Assembly: GCA_003024785.1 (NCBI GenBank)
Contig: PUQB01000754.1
Coordinates: forward strand, 41,485 to 105,484
Direction of reading: 5' to 3'
DNA from: Selaginella tamariscina
Lineage: Eukaryota > Streptophyta > Lycopodiopsida > Selaginellales > Selaginellaceae
Length of the DNA: 64,000 bases
Below the pieces are notes generated by a model. That model saw nothing but the letters and a program-made list of their open reading frames with translations. It had not been told where the DNA came from and made no database searches. Both the position numbers and the translations under genes were made by a program. Of the stretch, positions 48,701-60,401 are shown in pieces. Within the stretch, counting starts at the first letter, position 1, and each line of letters starts with the position of its first letter.

Positions 48701-50495
48701 CTTCCAAAATAGGTTCGGGAACAGATTCTTGACCATCTCCTATTTTGACTTCACCAGTATCCAAAACCATTGCAAGAAACACACGTTCCCGATGTCTAAA
48801 CCTTACGCAACTGAGTAAGGTAAGGAACATAGGATTCCAATCCTTATCAGTTAGCGTTTCCATTTGAGCGTGGTTTTCTAATGCTCTTTATCTGCTGCAA
48901 GCGTGATTCGATTATCTCCGGAACCCCTCATTTCGATTACATGTTTATGGAACCATTCCATACCCAAACAAAGTCAAACCCCGTCATATTCAAGACAACT
49001 AAGTCTAGCTTAGCCTTCCAATCTTTGATTTGGACAGGAACTGCCCTTGCTATATTATTAGTATTTTGAGAACCTTTGCCAAAATTGATCTTTATTTCAC
49101 ACATCTTTATTACATCCAAATTCAATCGACGAGCTAGACTAGTCGATATGAAGTTGTATGTTGCTCCAGTATCGATCATCATTCGGACTCGGTCCCCTCG
49201 TATCCTTCCTGTCAAATATAGCAAAGGGTCAGTTTTGTCTTGAATAGCGAATAAGGCAGGTTGTGTCTGGCACAACATTACCTCTTCTGACTCATCTTCC
49301 GGATCTTCAAGCGTTTCTGGTTCAGCAACTTCCTCTTCTACCATCGCCTTGAAATGTCCTGATTGTTGTGAGGGTGCCGGACACTCTTTAGCAAAATGAC
49401 CAGGCTTGTTACAATTATAACATTTCACGACCCCGCCTGCGGAACGCGGGGGAGCAGACTTTGGAGCCGATCCTTTGGTCTGCTGAGGAGGTGGTAACGC
49501 CAATGGTTTCCGAAATCCGGTGGGTCTTGATGTGTCCGAAAACTTGGAACTGCCGACAAAGGGACTTGCACTTCGAATTGATGGCGATTGATATCAAACC
49601 TTCTGAACCCAGACTTTGGAGGAAACCTCCTTGGTTTAGGTTTTGCTTCCTCCCCTTTGTACAAGTCTTCTAACGACATGCCATAAGCAACCTTTTGAGC
49701 TGCCTCTTGACATTCCCGATAGCTTGTTGGCTTGTACCTTAAGATTCTCTTCGCGTTTCTCATTCAAGCTAGCCATGAAGCAACTTCGAGCTTCATCATC
49801 GCTCATATTTGGCACCAATCGCCGTACACTTTCGAATCGATAAACGTGGTCCATAGGACTTCCCCGAACTCCCTGTTGACAAAGTGCCAGGTCAGCACGC
49901 AATCGCAAACCGAGATCATCCGGCATATACTGCTTTTTGATCTCCTTTTTCATGTGCTTCCAGCTGTTTCGGTATCCACGTTCACCTTCAACAATTCGCC
50001 ACCAAGTCTTAGCTTCTTCTTTAAGAAACTGCTTGGCACATGCAACCTTTTCTGTCTTTCTCACGGAAGCAGCCTCGAAATAGCTTTCCATATCATACAA
50101 CCAGTCATCCAAAACCTTGTAATCCTTTGAACCCATGAAATTCGAAGGCTTTACCGGTTTGAATTTACTGGGACCTCCACCTACTTCCGTCGAAGAATCT
50201 GATTCAGAGGAACCTGACTCTGAGTCATGCTTCTTCTTCTTTTTTCCGTGTGTCTGGTTGCGGAACATCTGGCACTGCGTATTCGTTGGAATCCGAACGG
50301 CAACATTATCGATTCGGTCGTTCAACCCCAAAACATCCCCTCGAAGTTCGTTTAGGGCATCCATCATTATTTCTCGCCAACCAGGTCGTTGTCTAACCTA
50401 GGGGGTCGACCTGGATCAGCCTCATCCATCTCCTCATTTTGAGCCTCTGCGACAGCCCTCTCTGCCTCAGGCTCTGGTTGCTTTCTCTTGCTCAT
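45785..50495 (-). pseudogene. Gag-pol polyprotein with chromodomain, frame-broken
   Basis: The start is taken as ATG at 50495 (MSKRKQPEPEAE). Gag follows (FKPVKPSNFMGSKDYKVLDD, KTWWRIV) to about 49640, then the zinc knuckle CYNCNKPGHFAKEC near 49395-49435. The protease has IDTGATYNFIS near 49150. RT has the catalytic YIDDILIF near 48150 and a LGHLISGGEVAMDPKK stretch near 47980. RNase H has ECDASDFAIGG near 47700. The integrase zinc-binding part is near 46960-47110 (H...H...CPTCQQ); its core has VTLDFIMGLP near 46890 and MISDRDPRF near 46710. The chromodomain, EYLVKWKGYPACESTWEPLD, lies near 45890-45945 and may guide integration to marked chromatin, as known for chromoviruses. Frame breaks occur every 300-700 bases; the catalytic motifs I could check are intact. 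Confidence 0.88.
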
Positions 50496-50796
50496 CGTAT
50501 TGAACCCTAGTGTCAACACTCGGAGAATATGCTTGGAATATTCCCAATGTGAAACTGGAAACACCCTGCACAGGTTGTACACCCACACACATCAGCTTAA
50601 ACTAGCATAAGACTTTCGGACATACCTAGAATCTCACGCCGACTCACTGAGCAAGTGTTCTCCGAAGTTTGACAACTCACAGGATCAAACTCTCTGCGCA
50701 GAATACAGACATGTCAACCGAAAGCAATAGAGTATAACAAGAATTTAGAGTTATCTAAACATTGAAACACCCTACGACTTAAGGCAGTCCTACGAC

Positions 50797-51738
50797 AACC
50801 CTGGAATCCCCTCTGTTGGAAACCCCATAGAACCTGGTAAAGTAACCCGTATTAGGAACCCAAGCCTTAGGAAGTCAAACCCCTAGCTGACTAAGTCCAC
50901 AAATGAGACTCACCTTGTGAATCAGGATACACGGACTAGCCGAGCTTTAGTGTCATTCCTAGCTTGGCGTGGTTGAGGCGGCCGGAGCAAGGCCTCAACC
51001 ACTAGTTTTGCGGAATGTAAACTCGGGCAATGTCTTTGAGCTTGCGGGCAGGTTTTCGGACCAAGAAATCTGACTAACTCCTTGGAAGTGACATGCCCCT
51101 ATCTCAAAGGCAAGATCCTGCCAACGATAAGGATAGTCTAACCCTAGGGTGGGTTGTACCCCTGTCGTGTGGAAGTTTGGGCGGCACAACGGAGGGTTGC
51201 ACCTTGACGACACAAGCTTAGCTTGCACTGGTAGGAGGTTAACGAGCTCTCTTTTGAACCCATGAAGCCTCACTACATATACTCTACCTTATTATGTGAC
51301 GGACCCCCCCCCCCCACCCCCCCCTGTTTACCTAAATGAGTAAGTGGGCTGGCACGGAAATGCCAGCCCTTAGAGAAAATGGTTATCCTAACCTAACCCT
51401 AAACCTAACCCTAGGGGGGGGTATTAGGGCGTGGGGTTAGGGCAACCCTAGGGTTAGGTCAACCCTAGGGGTGTCCCTAACCCTTTTTGACAAGCTATAT
51501 TTAACGGAAAACCTATCTTTTGTAACGTCAACTGGGGAAGAGTTTTCTAGAGGGTAAGTACTACCTTCGCCTAGAGTTTCTCGAGGTACCTAGTGACAGC
51601 CGGCCGGACTACCCCTAAACACCTAAGTGCACTAAGCAGGGTTGTTTCTCACTACAACTAGGGTTCGCCACACAACTCGGTAAGTAACAACAGTCAAACC
51701 CCAAAGTAAAGGGTCGAGTCATAATAAAAACTATGACA
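50797..51738 (-). repeat. 5' LTR of the chromovirus, inner end truncated
   Basis: Matches 44520-45445 closely. Poly-C tracts of 12 and 8 lie at 51304-51315 and 51317-51324; the 9-bp-stem hairpin is at 51346-51369. The sequence left of 50797 does not match the LTR end at 44476-44519. Confidence 0.85.
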
Positions 51739-52044
51739 GTCTAGGTCTTCTAGGACAAGACCCTAAGTCAACTAGGGTTATCCCTCAAGGGTTTTGGGGG
51801 TAGACACTCTAGGGAGACTTAGGCTAAACCCTAAGTCAACTAGGGTTATCCCTCAAGGGTTCTGGGGGCAGACATTCTAGGAAGACTTAGGCTAAACCTA
51901 AGTCTCCTGTCCACTTGGGCATTAGAGTCTAACCCTAGGAGTTGTTGGGGTTGTTCTGGGAAACTTAGCGTTGCTCACACAGGGTGATGACGCCGAATGG
52001 CCACCTGGCAGCCACGTGTTGGCCCTTTGGGTTAAAACTCTGAC
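51739..52044 (+). mobile_element. 3' end of a sense TGTCATAG-family LTR (truncated)
   Basis: Matches 57450-57822, including two units of the roughly 68-bp repeat with AAGTCAACTAGGGTTATCCC, and ends ACTCTGACA at 52044. Its 5' part is missing; the chromovirus LTR abuts it directly. Confidence 0.8.
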
Positions 52045-55000
52045 AATTAATATCGGAGCCTATTCTCTGCGGTCAGTAGGACTACCTAAAGTGTAGTGTA
52101 TTTTAGGTTTAGTTAGTCTAAATTCTTGAAGTACTTTATCACTTTCGGCTAATGTCTGAATTCTGCGTGGAGAGTTGGTCCTGAGATCTATAACTCTTCA
52201 GAGTACACCTACTTCATAAGTGGGTGTGGGTTATGGACTTAGAAGGTAGCACTTGGAAGTCAGCTTCGAAGTTGTATGCCAGGTTATTTTACCTTATGGT
52301 TGTCCATGTTACTTTACCATTTACTTCCACAAGACAAGGCATGTTAGTTTGTTATGGCTTAAAACTAAGTCTTGTGAGATGGCCTTGTGATATCCTATTC
52401 TACACATTATTGAAAATTTTTCTTTTTCTTTAAGGTGTTTGAATTTGGGATAACACATGATTTGAGAACGTGACTATGTCCATTGAATTTTGGCTTAGGT
52501 CAAGATTCAATATCGTTTCCAACAATAGTGTTTAAACGGGGAATGACTTATGTTTAGAAGTGCATCTTTGGGAGAAAGGGCATATTCAAACATAAGAATG
52601 AACATTACATTTTGACATAAAGTGTAAAATAAGCTCTTATTATAGTGCATGTTTCCGAAAGTGTAAACTCTAGAAGCAAACTAGGTGATGAAACTTATAA
52701 TACAACGGAATGTCGAATATTAACATATGATGAATATGTTAAGCAGTTGGTTCGAAGATCCAATGTAATCAAAGTATTATCCGATGGACGTAATACTTTG
52801 ATGACGCTAGCTGCAAGTAACATTAGGTGAAATAGTTTACTAAATTCAAGTCGTCTGATTTAAACAAAGTACAAACTTGAAACCTTAGTTGGTTGTAGGC
52901 GCGCACCTTGTATTCAAGTTAGCTAACTCAACTAACTTGATTATGAAGTTATCTCATGTGGGATCTTAAGAATGGGATAGAATAATATATTTTGGCAGTA
53001 GATGGATTTAATGTTGCATCCCTATCAATGCAACTTTTGGGATAGATGGCATGATCTATCAGAAAAGAGTAATGTTGGAAACATACGTTTACATTTTTAG
53101 TTTACTGAGTAATGAAGAACTTGCATAGTGAAGGCGTTTGGCGCACACTTGTGCATTTTCATTGTTAACTCTTTAATCTTGGAAACTGTAACGTTGTTTG
53201 CAATGTGGGGAGAAGTTCTTGAACAAGGGTGATTTTCTTCGTTAAGAAGAGCATGATTTGGGATTCTTCACTTTGTTTATCGACTAAGTACGAAAACTTG
53301 CTAAGTTTGATAACTTATGCTGAGAATTACCAATGAGCTAGTAATAGTCGGATTTCCATTGGAGGTTTAAGTGCATGTACCTCCTCAGAGAGTCGGTGTT
53401 CGATGAGAATTGAAAGTTGATATTGATTTTCAATATCAATTTTATTTTAGAGTCGAATATGATTATTCAAAGACGGTTTCTTGACTCTGCATCATGGTCG
53501 CAAATGTGGGCACTTAAAGAACAAATAAAGTATGTATCTTCAATCTTTCGGAATATTGAAAAAATACAACTATTCTTGACTCAAGGTTTGATTTATTCCT
53601 TGAGTTAGTTGTTAGTTCTATCTCAAGGTTTGATGGTGTTCCTTGAGTTGGTTCAATATTCTTTAAGTATGATATTGTGTAGCGGGATTAGCTCAAGAAG
53701 ATGGTGTCCCTTCTTGATGATTGTAGTTCAAGGTTCGTCCAATATCCAGTACGAGAATATGAGGTTTCCTATCACCTCATCTGTTGAGATATTTATATTC
53801 TAAACTTTGAAAGTATTTATGACAGTCTTTTAAGATTGATATAAATGACTTGTCAAAGTAAAGTATGATATCTCTTTATTGAGTTTGGAGCACTCAATAT
53901 CGAAATTGTTTTAATCACACGAGGTGGCCATAATCATATAATAGAAAAGACTCAAGCAGACTTGAGTTTAACACTTTGGTAAGGCATTACCTTAGTGTTA
54001 TAACTTGAAACATATTTTCAAGTTATTTGAAAATGAAGTGTTTCTCAATACATGTTTGAGGAGCAATGTAGTACTTGTGAATGGCTAGTGTTTAAATAAA
54101 TAATGTATTTTAGTTCAACGTATTGAACTAAATATCTTATTCATGTTTGGGGAGATATGTGAATTATGAGATATAACTGAAACATGAAGTTATTGTGATA
54201 CTTTGGTATCATGATAACATTAGTGTGGAAAATAATATCTTACTAAATCAATTTAGATGAACCAAACACTAAGTCATGATTCCTCTTTGATCCCTAAACT
54301 GTTGCTTGATGCATTATAGCATTATATTCCGTCTTGAAACTGAAGTTTGGGTAATATCAAGAACTAAGTCCTCATTCCATAATAATACCACGTTTTGATA
54401 TTTTGATAGTTCATGTAGTTATGTTTGATAATGTAACTATATGCGTTCACGAGAGCAAAAGCACTTGAGTATGCAAAGTATTTAACAAAACCCATCATTG
54501 TTAAATTCTGAACTTCAAGGTTAGTCGATGATCACGGGAAAATATTATTCAAAATATTATCAATGTCAAGAATGCAAAGGTTATATGAAATAGGGTTGTC
54601 TGAAGGTATTTGACGAACACTAATTGAATTAGACGATAAAGCATTACTTTGATAAATTCGAAAATAAGTTACTTTAATTGAATGATTCAAATTAGTGACA
54701 CTGCTGTGTTTCAATATTAACTTATTGAAATCTGTGTAATCAATTTTACGAGTTGGAAAAAGTATAATATTATAATGATTTGGTATTCGAGTTTAGGAGG
54801 ACTCTTATCATAAAGCCGGAGTCTCTTAACTTTATTCTAGGATTAAGTTATGTGGCCTTAGCGAGATTAAGAGTTAGGAATTATTGAACGACATCTAGTA
54901 TAATGTGCTCTTTGGGAATGAGTACAATGAGAGTGTTAGTTAAGACACGTGCTATCTAAAGATTGTTGTTTGAAAGCACTAGAGATGGGTTGAATTTCCT

Positions 55001-55957
55001 GGTTTTCACATTGGTTTGTAAGAAAGATATGTTAACTTATCTAATCCCTGAACTGGTCAGTTTATGAAGAGTACAAAGTTGATTGCAAAAGACAAATGGT
55101 AGTGCTATCACACTTGGTGACAGATTTGACTGAATTGATTCCTATCCGGAATAAATTTATGTTAATAACACACCAAGTGGATGGTAGTTGATAGGTTGGC
55201 AAGACCTTGTTGTATACATGTGTACAGGCATGCGCCTCTGTGATCGCCTCTGGCCAGATTGACATTTCACAAAGAACAGGGTTTTAAGAATTGTACTCTT
55301 GTATCGGAAAAGAGCTTGATTCCGATAAAAGTCTCATACTTAGTCTAGCGTAGCTATATACTAACAAGAGATAGGTATAGTAACAGACCCTTATGAAAAG
55401 GGGTAATGAGAAGCACCAAGGGATGCATAGATGTAAGCTATAATATCGTAACATTGTGGACATGTGGGACCATTGGAAAATCAAGGAAATGTGAAGGTGT
55501 GTGAAGGAAATGTCAAGCATTTGACAAGTGCTTGTTGTGCGCTAGTTGACAGAGGTCGTCAACAGCGTTTGATATTAAGGAATAAAGCAAGTCTTTATTT
55601 CTTGTTAACCGAGGGCCGGCAACAACACTAACTAGAGGCCTCCAAATATAAACTCTAGTTAAGTAAAGAAATTAACCAGTGTTGTGTGCGTCAGGTGACA
55701 GACTTTGCAGACGTGCAAAAGGTCTCCAAGTGACTTCATGTCGTAGGTGGTGCCTCCGGCAACTGGGTTTACGACTCAGTGAACGACGGTTCTGAAGTAC
55801 TTGGTTTCGCGTAATGCAAGGGGGGTAAAAAACTTATGTGAACTTTTGGCTAACTCCACATAGAGTGATATGTTAGTTTTGGTTAATTTTTCTAACATTA
55901 TCTAGTCTTGGAGTTGGACGTCAACGAGGACGTTGACATTTTCAAAGGCGGGGAGTG
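52045..55957 (+). mobile_element. Non-coding internal region of a non-autonomous family member
   Basis: Begins with ATTAATATCGGAGCC right after the LTR end, a decayed initiator-Met primer site. It ends with the same 3' non-coding block as the chromovirus: 55590-55957 matches the inverse of 45446-45800, down to the polypurine tract AAAGGCGGGGAGTG. Between them, about 3.5 kb shows no gag or pol motif on either strand. The structure (LTR, primer site, long non-coding interior, polypurine tract, LTR) is that of a large retrotransposon derivative that depends on a partner's proteins. The chromovirus next door is an obvious candidate partner, which is inference. Short open frames such as 52645-52830 have no recognisable domain. 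Confidence 0.7.
55920..55937 (+). promoter_or_regulatory. Hairpin just upstream of the polypurine tract
   Basis: GTCAACGAGGACGTTGAC has a 7-bp perfect stem and 4-base loop. The same hairpin is at 45466-45483 in the chromovirus and, decayed, near 59216-59233. Its conservation next to the tract suggests a role in RNA folding or priming; inference. Confidence 0.5.
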
Positions 55958-57822
55958 TGTCATAGTTTTTACTATGACTCGACCCTTTACTTTGGACGTT
56001 GACTGTGGTTACCTACTGTACTATGTTGATGGACCCTAGATGTAGTGAGAAACAGCCCCGCTTAATGCACTTAGGTGTTTAAGGGTAGTCCGGCTGGCTA
56101 TCTTTAGATGTCGCGAGAAACTTTAAGCGAAGGTAGCACTTACCTTTTAGAAAACCCACCCCCGATTTTAACGTCCTAGTTAAGATGAGTTTGGCATGTT
56201 AATAGGGTTAAGAACACCCCTAGGGTTGACCTAACTCTAGGGTTGCCCTAACCCACACCCTAAAACCCCCACCCCCTTGGTTAGGGTTTAGGGGTAGGGG
56301 TTAGTGTGCAAACTCATCTCATTAACTAAGGGGCTGGCATTTAGTGCCAGCCCACTAACACATATAGGAAAACGGGGGGGGGGGGGGGGCTCCGTCACAT
56401 AAATAAGTAGAGTATAATAAGAGAGCTCTTGGGTTCATGACTGAGTTCGTTGCTCTTCTGCCGGTGCAAGCTTCAGCTTGTGTCCTTAAGGTACAACCCT
56501 CTGTTGTACCGCCCTAACTTCCAGATAATAGGGTACGTCCCACCTTCGGTGTAGCTTACCCTTAACGTTGGCGAATCCATGCCTGGGAGGACTTGTCGGG
56601 ATGCACGTTCCAAGAAGCAGAGGTTGAGGCTTGTCTCCAGCCTCCTCCTCCATGTCAAGCTAGAGCAACACTCACAGCTAACCAGGCATGTTCGTGTCCT
56701 TGCCCAATTGTGGGTGTGGGTTCTTGATTGACAGGGTTCCTTATCGAGTCTTGAGGGATAATTGAGGGGTTCTAGAGTTGGCATTTAAGAGCCACATTTG
56801 TGGCACTTGGTGCAACTCTTGAATCTAAGGGCTATGGCATGATAGCCCACATCGAGGAAGGCAGTGTCACATGGAGATGTGACACTGGGCTAAACGTCAC
56901 ATAGTACAACGCCTAAGGCATGCCCCTTTGGGGTTATGTCATGGGCTTGTGTTAAGGGGTTGGATACTCTAGCAAACAGACATGCTTGTGCTTGCACTAG
57001 GGTGCTAAGCCTTGGGCATCCGCTCAAAGGGAGGTTGGGTCTCATAACTAGGTGTGCTTTGGCACACTTGGCTAGGGGAGTGTTCTCCTTGGAATTTAAG
57101 GGTTGAATAACCTAAACATGTTAGCATGAGCCCTTTCGTGAGGCACTCGCAAGGTCATGTGCTTAGGGTTATCCCAAACCTAGCCTTAGGGAGTTTGCTT
57201 AGCAGAACACTCGTGTCCGCCTACAGTGCACACTCGTGTCCTCACTAAGTACTAGCCCTAGGTCTAGGGTATGACTTGGCCACTCAAACCCTTAGGGTTA
57301 GTCGTGGTTCAGGGTACCCCTTGTTGCCCTAAAGGGGTTGTACTCCCAGATGAGGGTGATTCCTCAAGGGGTAAGTGACGATGCCTTAGCTCTGTCACGG
57401 GGGCATGTGTGAACACACGTCTCCTTGATGGGGTTAGGGCATGAGCATGTCTAGGTTTTCTAGGGCAAGACCCTAAGTCAACTAGGGTTATCCCTCAAGG
57501 GTTTTGGGGGTAGACACTCTAGGGAGACTTAGGCTAAACCCTAAGTCAACTAGGGTTATCCCTCAAGGGTTTTGGGGTAGACACTCTAGGGAGACTTAGG
57601 CTAAACCCTAAGTCAACTAGGGTTATCCCTCAAGGGTTCTGGGGGCAGACATTCAGGAAGACTTAGGCTAAACCCTAAGTCTCCTATCCACTTGGGCATT
57701 AGAGTCTAACCCTAAGGGTCGTTGGGGTTGTTCTGGAAACTTAGCGTTGCTCACAATAGGGTGATGATGCCGAATGGCCACCTAGCAGCCACGTGTTGGC
57801 TCTTTGGATTAAAACTCTGACA
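55958..57822 (+). repeat. Full-length sense LTR, TGTCATAG family
   Basis: 1,865 bp, TGTCATAG...CTCTGACA. Features in order: terminal hairpin (55959-55978), TTAGGG-like blocks near 56190-56300, hairpin with 9-bp stem at 56331-56353, a run of 16 G at 56374-56389, then an AT-rich TAGAGTATAATAAGAG block that may hold the start region. It ends with a roughly 68-bp tandem repeat. Confidence 0.88.
57470..57690 (+). repeat. About 68-bp tandem repeat in the LTR, three copies
   Basis: Each unit contains CCCTAAGTCAACTAGGGTTA, TCCCTCAAGGGTT and TCTAGGGAGACTTAGGCTAA. There are two units at 51760-51900 and one in the solo LTR at 30950-31010, so copy number varies among LTRs. Confidence 0.85.
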
Positions 57823-59255
57823 AAATCCAAAGTCCATATTTACATTTCTTGCATTTTGATAAATTAATATGTTTGAAAAATCATATTCGCTAATGTAACA
57901 ACTAATAGGAAACTAACGATAAAGCAATCGTTATTAATTCAAATGTATCAATATCAAAATTGCAACTATTTATGGAATTAAGAATTAGGTTGAACTTGCT
58001 TGTCAAAAATACTAATTGCTTGAATTAGTGGAAATGTTATATTTCAGTAGTGTTTAGAACATTTATTTAATCAGTTTGAGAGTTGAAAATAGATATAATG
58101 TTACAGCAGCATGAAGTATACGAGTTCATTGAGACTCTTATCGTGGAAATTAAGTTTTGAAATTTGGTATTTTTAAACTTAGTGAAATAAAGAGTTATAA
58201 AGTATTGAATAGCATCTAGTATAATGTGCTCTTTGGGGAATGAGTACAATGAGAGTGATAATTAGGAGACGTGTTATCTAAAGGTTGTCGATTGAGGCAC
58301 TAAAGGTGAGTTGAATTTCCTAGTTTCCACATTAATTTATAAGAAAGGTATGTTAGCTTATCTGGTCCCTGAACTGGTCAGTGTTATGAAAGAGTACAAG
58401 CTAGGTTGCGAAAGACGAATGGTAAAGCTATCACACTTGGTTGAGATTTGACTAAATTTGATTCTTATCGAGAATAAATTATGTTAATGACACACCAAGT
58501 GAATGGCATTTGGCAAGTTGGCATGACCTTGTTGTATACATGTGTATAGCTATGCGCCTCTGTGATCGCCTCTGGCCATATTGACATGTTTACAAAGAAT
58601 AGGGTTTCGGGAATAGTGCTCTAGTATCGGAAAAAAGCTTGATTCCGATAAAGTCTCATACCTAGTTTGATGTAATTATATACTAATGGGGGATAGGTAT
58701 AGTAGTAGACCCTTATGTAAAGGGGTAATGAGAAACACTGAGGGATGCAGAATGTGAAGTTATAATATTCGTAAATATGGAAATGTGAAACCATTAGGAA
58801 ATCAAAGAAACAAGAAGGCGTTTGTTTAAGCACTTAAGATGGACTTGTTGTGTGCTAAGATGACAGGGTCGTCAACAGCATTAAATTAAGGAATAAAGCA
58901 AGCCTTTATTTCTTGTTAACCAGGGGGGGCCGGTAGCAACACTAACTAGAGGCTTCCAATATAAATTCTAGTTAAGTAAATAAATTAACGGGTGACAGAC
59001 TTTGTAGACGTGCAAAAGGTCTCCAAGTGACTTCATGTTGCAGGTGGTGCCTCCGCAGCTGGGTTTACAACTCAATGAACAAGGGTTCTGAAGTACTTGG
59101 TTTCGCGTAAAGCAAGGGGGTAATAAAAAACTTATGTGAACTTTTGGCTAACTCCACATAGAGTGATATGTTAATTTTGGTTAATTTTTTCTAACATTAT
59201 ATAGTCTTGGAGTTAGACATCAACAAGGACGTTGACATTTTCAAAGGCGGGGAGT
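57823..59255 (+). mobile_element. Second, shortened copy of the non-coding internal region
   Basis: From about 58200 onward it parallels 54890-55957 (for example CACACCAAGTGAATGGCATT, GCCTCTGTGATCGCCTCTGG and the shared 3' block), and ends with the polypurine tract at 59244-59255. It follows LTR 55958-57822 without a primer site, so its 5' part was lost. The 3' LTR expected at 59256 is replaced by an unrelated LTR. Confidence 0.7.
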
Positions 59256-60401
59256 TGTCATGACCCGATACAGGATACAGGACACGGGATACAAATATGC
59301 CTACAGGATATTCTTATAGGATATACCTACAGGATTTCCTACAGGATATGCTATGGATATGCCTAGAGGATAAGGGACATGTGGACTTATTTTAGCCTCT
59401 ACATGCATATAACCACTTTTAGATGCATACAACCACTTTTAGCACTCATGCCTAGATTAGTTCTTGGAGTTGTGAACATAAAAGCTTTGACCTAATTGTG
59501 TACAATTAGTTACTATCAACACCAGTTTTCTACGATCAATCTTGTCTTGTCTTTGTCAAGCCACAATCCAAGAACCAGGAAGAGGGTAGGATTCCAGGAA
59601 CAGGAAGGCTTGACTCAGGAACAGGACCGAGAGCAGGACAGGAACTAGTAATAAAACAAAAACAGGACGGATCCAGGACCAGGATAGGATCCGGAAGCAA
59701 GACAGAAAAGTGCAAGACAGGATCCAGGAACAAGATAGGAACAGGACAGGATCCAAGAGCAAGACAGAGCATGAGGTAAAAAGCAAGACACAAACAAGAC
59801 AAAAACAAAAATGATCGTAGAAAGACTGGTGTTGATTGTAACTGATTGTACAACAATTAGGTCGGAGCTTTTATGCTCACAACTCCAACTAATCTGGTCA
59901 TGAGCCTAATCTAGTCACTAGCCAAAAATGGTCATCCTTATCCTATAGGAATATCCTGTAGGAATATCCTCGGAATATCCAGTAGGCATATCCTGTGGGA
60001 ATATCCTGTAGGCATATCTAGTGGGAATATTCTGCGGGAATATCATGTGGCATATCCTGCGGGCTGAATCCTGTATCCCATATCCTGTAGGCTGAATCCT
60101 GTATGTCGTATCCTGTATTCTGTATCGGGTCGTGACAGTCTTATTCTTGTCTTGTTCTTTGCTTCCTGTCTCCCCTTGTCTTGCTCCTGGATCCTGTCCT
60201 GCTCCTAGATGCTGTCTTACTCCTGACTCCTGAGTTTCTGGCTCCTGTCCTGCACCTTGTCATGCTCCTGAGTTCCTAGTTCCTATCCTGCTCCTTGTCC
60301 TACTCTTGACTCCTGAGTTCCTAGTTCCTGTCGCTCCTGAGTCAAGCTTTCTTGTTCTCGAAATCTTGCTCTCTTCCTTGTTCCTTGATTGTGGCTTGAC
60401 A
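59256..60401 (+). repeat. 5' LTR of the 59-64 kb gypsy element, interrupted by a solo LTR
   Basis: Starts TGTCATGACCCGATACAGG and ends GTGGCTTGACA at 60401. Removing the insert at 59554-60137 and one copy of its five-base duplication leaves an LTR of about 557 bp. It contains many ACAGGATAT units and an ATAAAAGCTT block that could be its TATA box. Confidence 0.75.
59554..60137 (-). mobile_element. Antisense solo LTR of the same family nested in the LTR
   Basis: On the minus strand it starts TGTCACGACCCGATACAG at 60137 and ends GTGGCTTGACA at 59554 (584 bp). GTCTT occurs at 59549-59553 and 60138-60142, a perfect target-site duplication. It parallels its host LTR in inverted orientation (59256-59553 and 60143-60401) with visible divergence. 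Confidence 0.88.

Larger units (their letters stand above)
44476..51738 (-). mobile_element. Chromodomain-bearing Ty3/gypsy element (chromovirus), minus strand
   Basis: Two LTRs, 44476-45445 and 50797-51738, bound a 5.3-kb internal region with gag, protease, RT, RNase H, integrase and a C-terminal chromodomain, all on the minus strand. The polypurine tract, minus-strand AAAGGCGGGGAGTG (45446-45459), abuts the 3' LTR. The right LTR lacks about 44 bp at its inner end and no primer site is seen there. The flanks (TATGC at left, GTCTA at right) do not match; the right flank is another LTR piece, so the element has been rearranged or was joined to it by recombination. Confidence 0.88.

Noticed and set aside
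52645..52830. 61-codon open frame in the non-coding LTR element interior
   Set aside because: No recognisable motif, not visibly conserved in the second interior copy, and of a length expected by chance.
59256..60137. A single 882-bp LTR or fold-back element with TGTCA...TGACA ends
   Set aside because: The inner GTCTT duplication and the alignment of both halves show an antisense solo LTR nested in a sense LTR.
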